Assembly: GCA_905215675.1 (NCBI GenBank)
Contig: CAJMRA010000141.1
Location: 1 to 6,597 of the forward strand
Direction: 5' to 3'
Length of the DNA: 6,597 bases
Source of the DNA: an uncultured bacterium
Lineage (GTDB): Bacteria; Desulfobacterota; Desulfovibrionia; Desulfovibrionales; Desulfovibrionaceae
Positions 6,578 to 6,597 of this stretch are shown here, in pieces. Positions within the stretch are counted from its first letter, which is position 1. Each line of letters opens with the position of its first letter. The notes under the pieces were generated by a model. That model worked only from the letters and a program-made list of their open reading frames with translations. It ran no database searches and was not told the DNA's origin. A program made the position numbers and the translations under genes.

Positions 6578-6597
6578 GGCGGCGGCACAGCGCCGCC
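6578..6597. repeat. GC-rich hairpin cut by the right window edge
   Basis: GGCGGCG (6578-6584) can pair with CGCCGCC (6591-6597) around GCACAG. The stem reaches the last base of the window, so its full length is unknown. It follows the 13-bp palindrome by two bases, making a back-to-back pair of hairpins. Confidence 0.35.

Noticed and set aside
3640..6588. 982-codon open frame on the minus strand
   Set aside because: It covers the TPR gene and runs through the non-coding hairpin region. The product is His/Arg/Gly-rich without domains, whereas the plus strand shows TPR periodicity and a signal segment.

Overview
The window is GC-rich (roughly two thirds G+C by eye) chromosomal-type DNA from a Gram-negative bacterium. 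It holds three protein-coding genes and no RNA gene, CRISPR array or complete mobile element. A sigma-54 activator without a sensor domain, next to a large exported Ala/Pro-rich TPR protein, suggests a sulfate-reducer-type deltaproteobacterium (Desulfovibrionaceae-like). That placement is inference from protein style only, with no marker gene to confirm it.

Layout: (1) Positions 2404 down to 1, minus strand, encode an ATP-dependent DExH helicase of the HrpB type. All helicase motifs are intact, but the reading frame leaves the family consensus at about position 55 and runs off the left edge without a stop. (2) Positions 2405-2549 are the only divergent intergenic region and should carry promoters for both directions. 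(3) Positions 2550-3686, plus strand, encode a stand-alone sigma-54-dependent activator: an AAA+ domain starting almost at residue 1, an Ala/Pro linker, and a Fis-type helix-turn-helix. Its sigma-54 contact loop reads GAFTNA instead of GAFTGA. (4) Positions 3715-6414, plus strand, encode an exported protein of about 899 residues with a signal-peptide-like segment, a low-complexity Pro/Ala stretch with a 20-residue tandem repeat, and a long helical TPR array. (5) Positions 6415-6597 are non-coding and unusually dense in hairpins, including a perfect 13-bp stem.

The activator and the TPR gene are only 28 bp apart (7 bp if the upstream ATG is used) and are probably co-transcribed. The TPR protein probably acts as a periplasmic or envelope scaffold. 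Whether the activator controls it, or targets elsewhere, cannot be told from the window. hrpB is divergently transcribed and probably functionally unrelated.

I see no clear new multi-gene system. The points most worth a second look are the abrupt change at the hrpB 3' end, the natural GAFTNA variant in an activator with no sensor domain, and the hairpin cluster at the right edge. Long open frames opposite all three genes (for example 194-2458 plus and 3640-6588 minus) are shadows of high-GC coding sequence.
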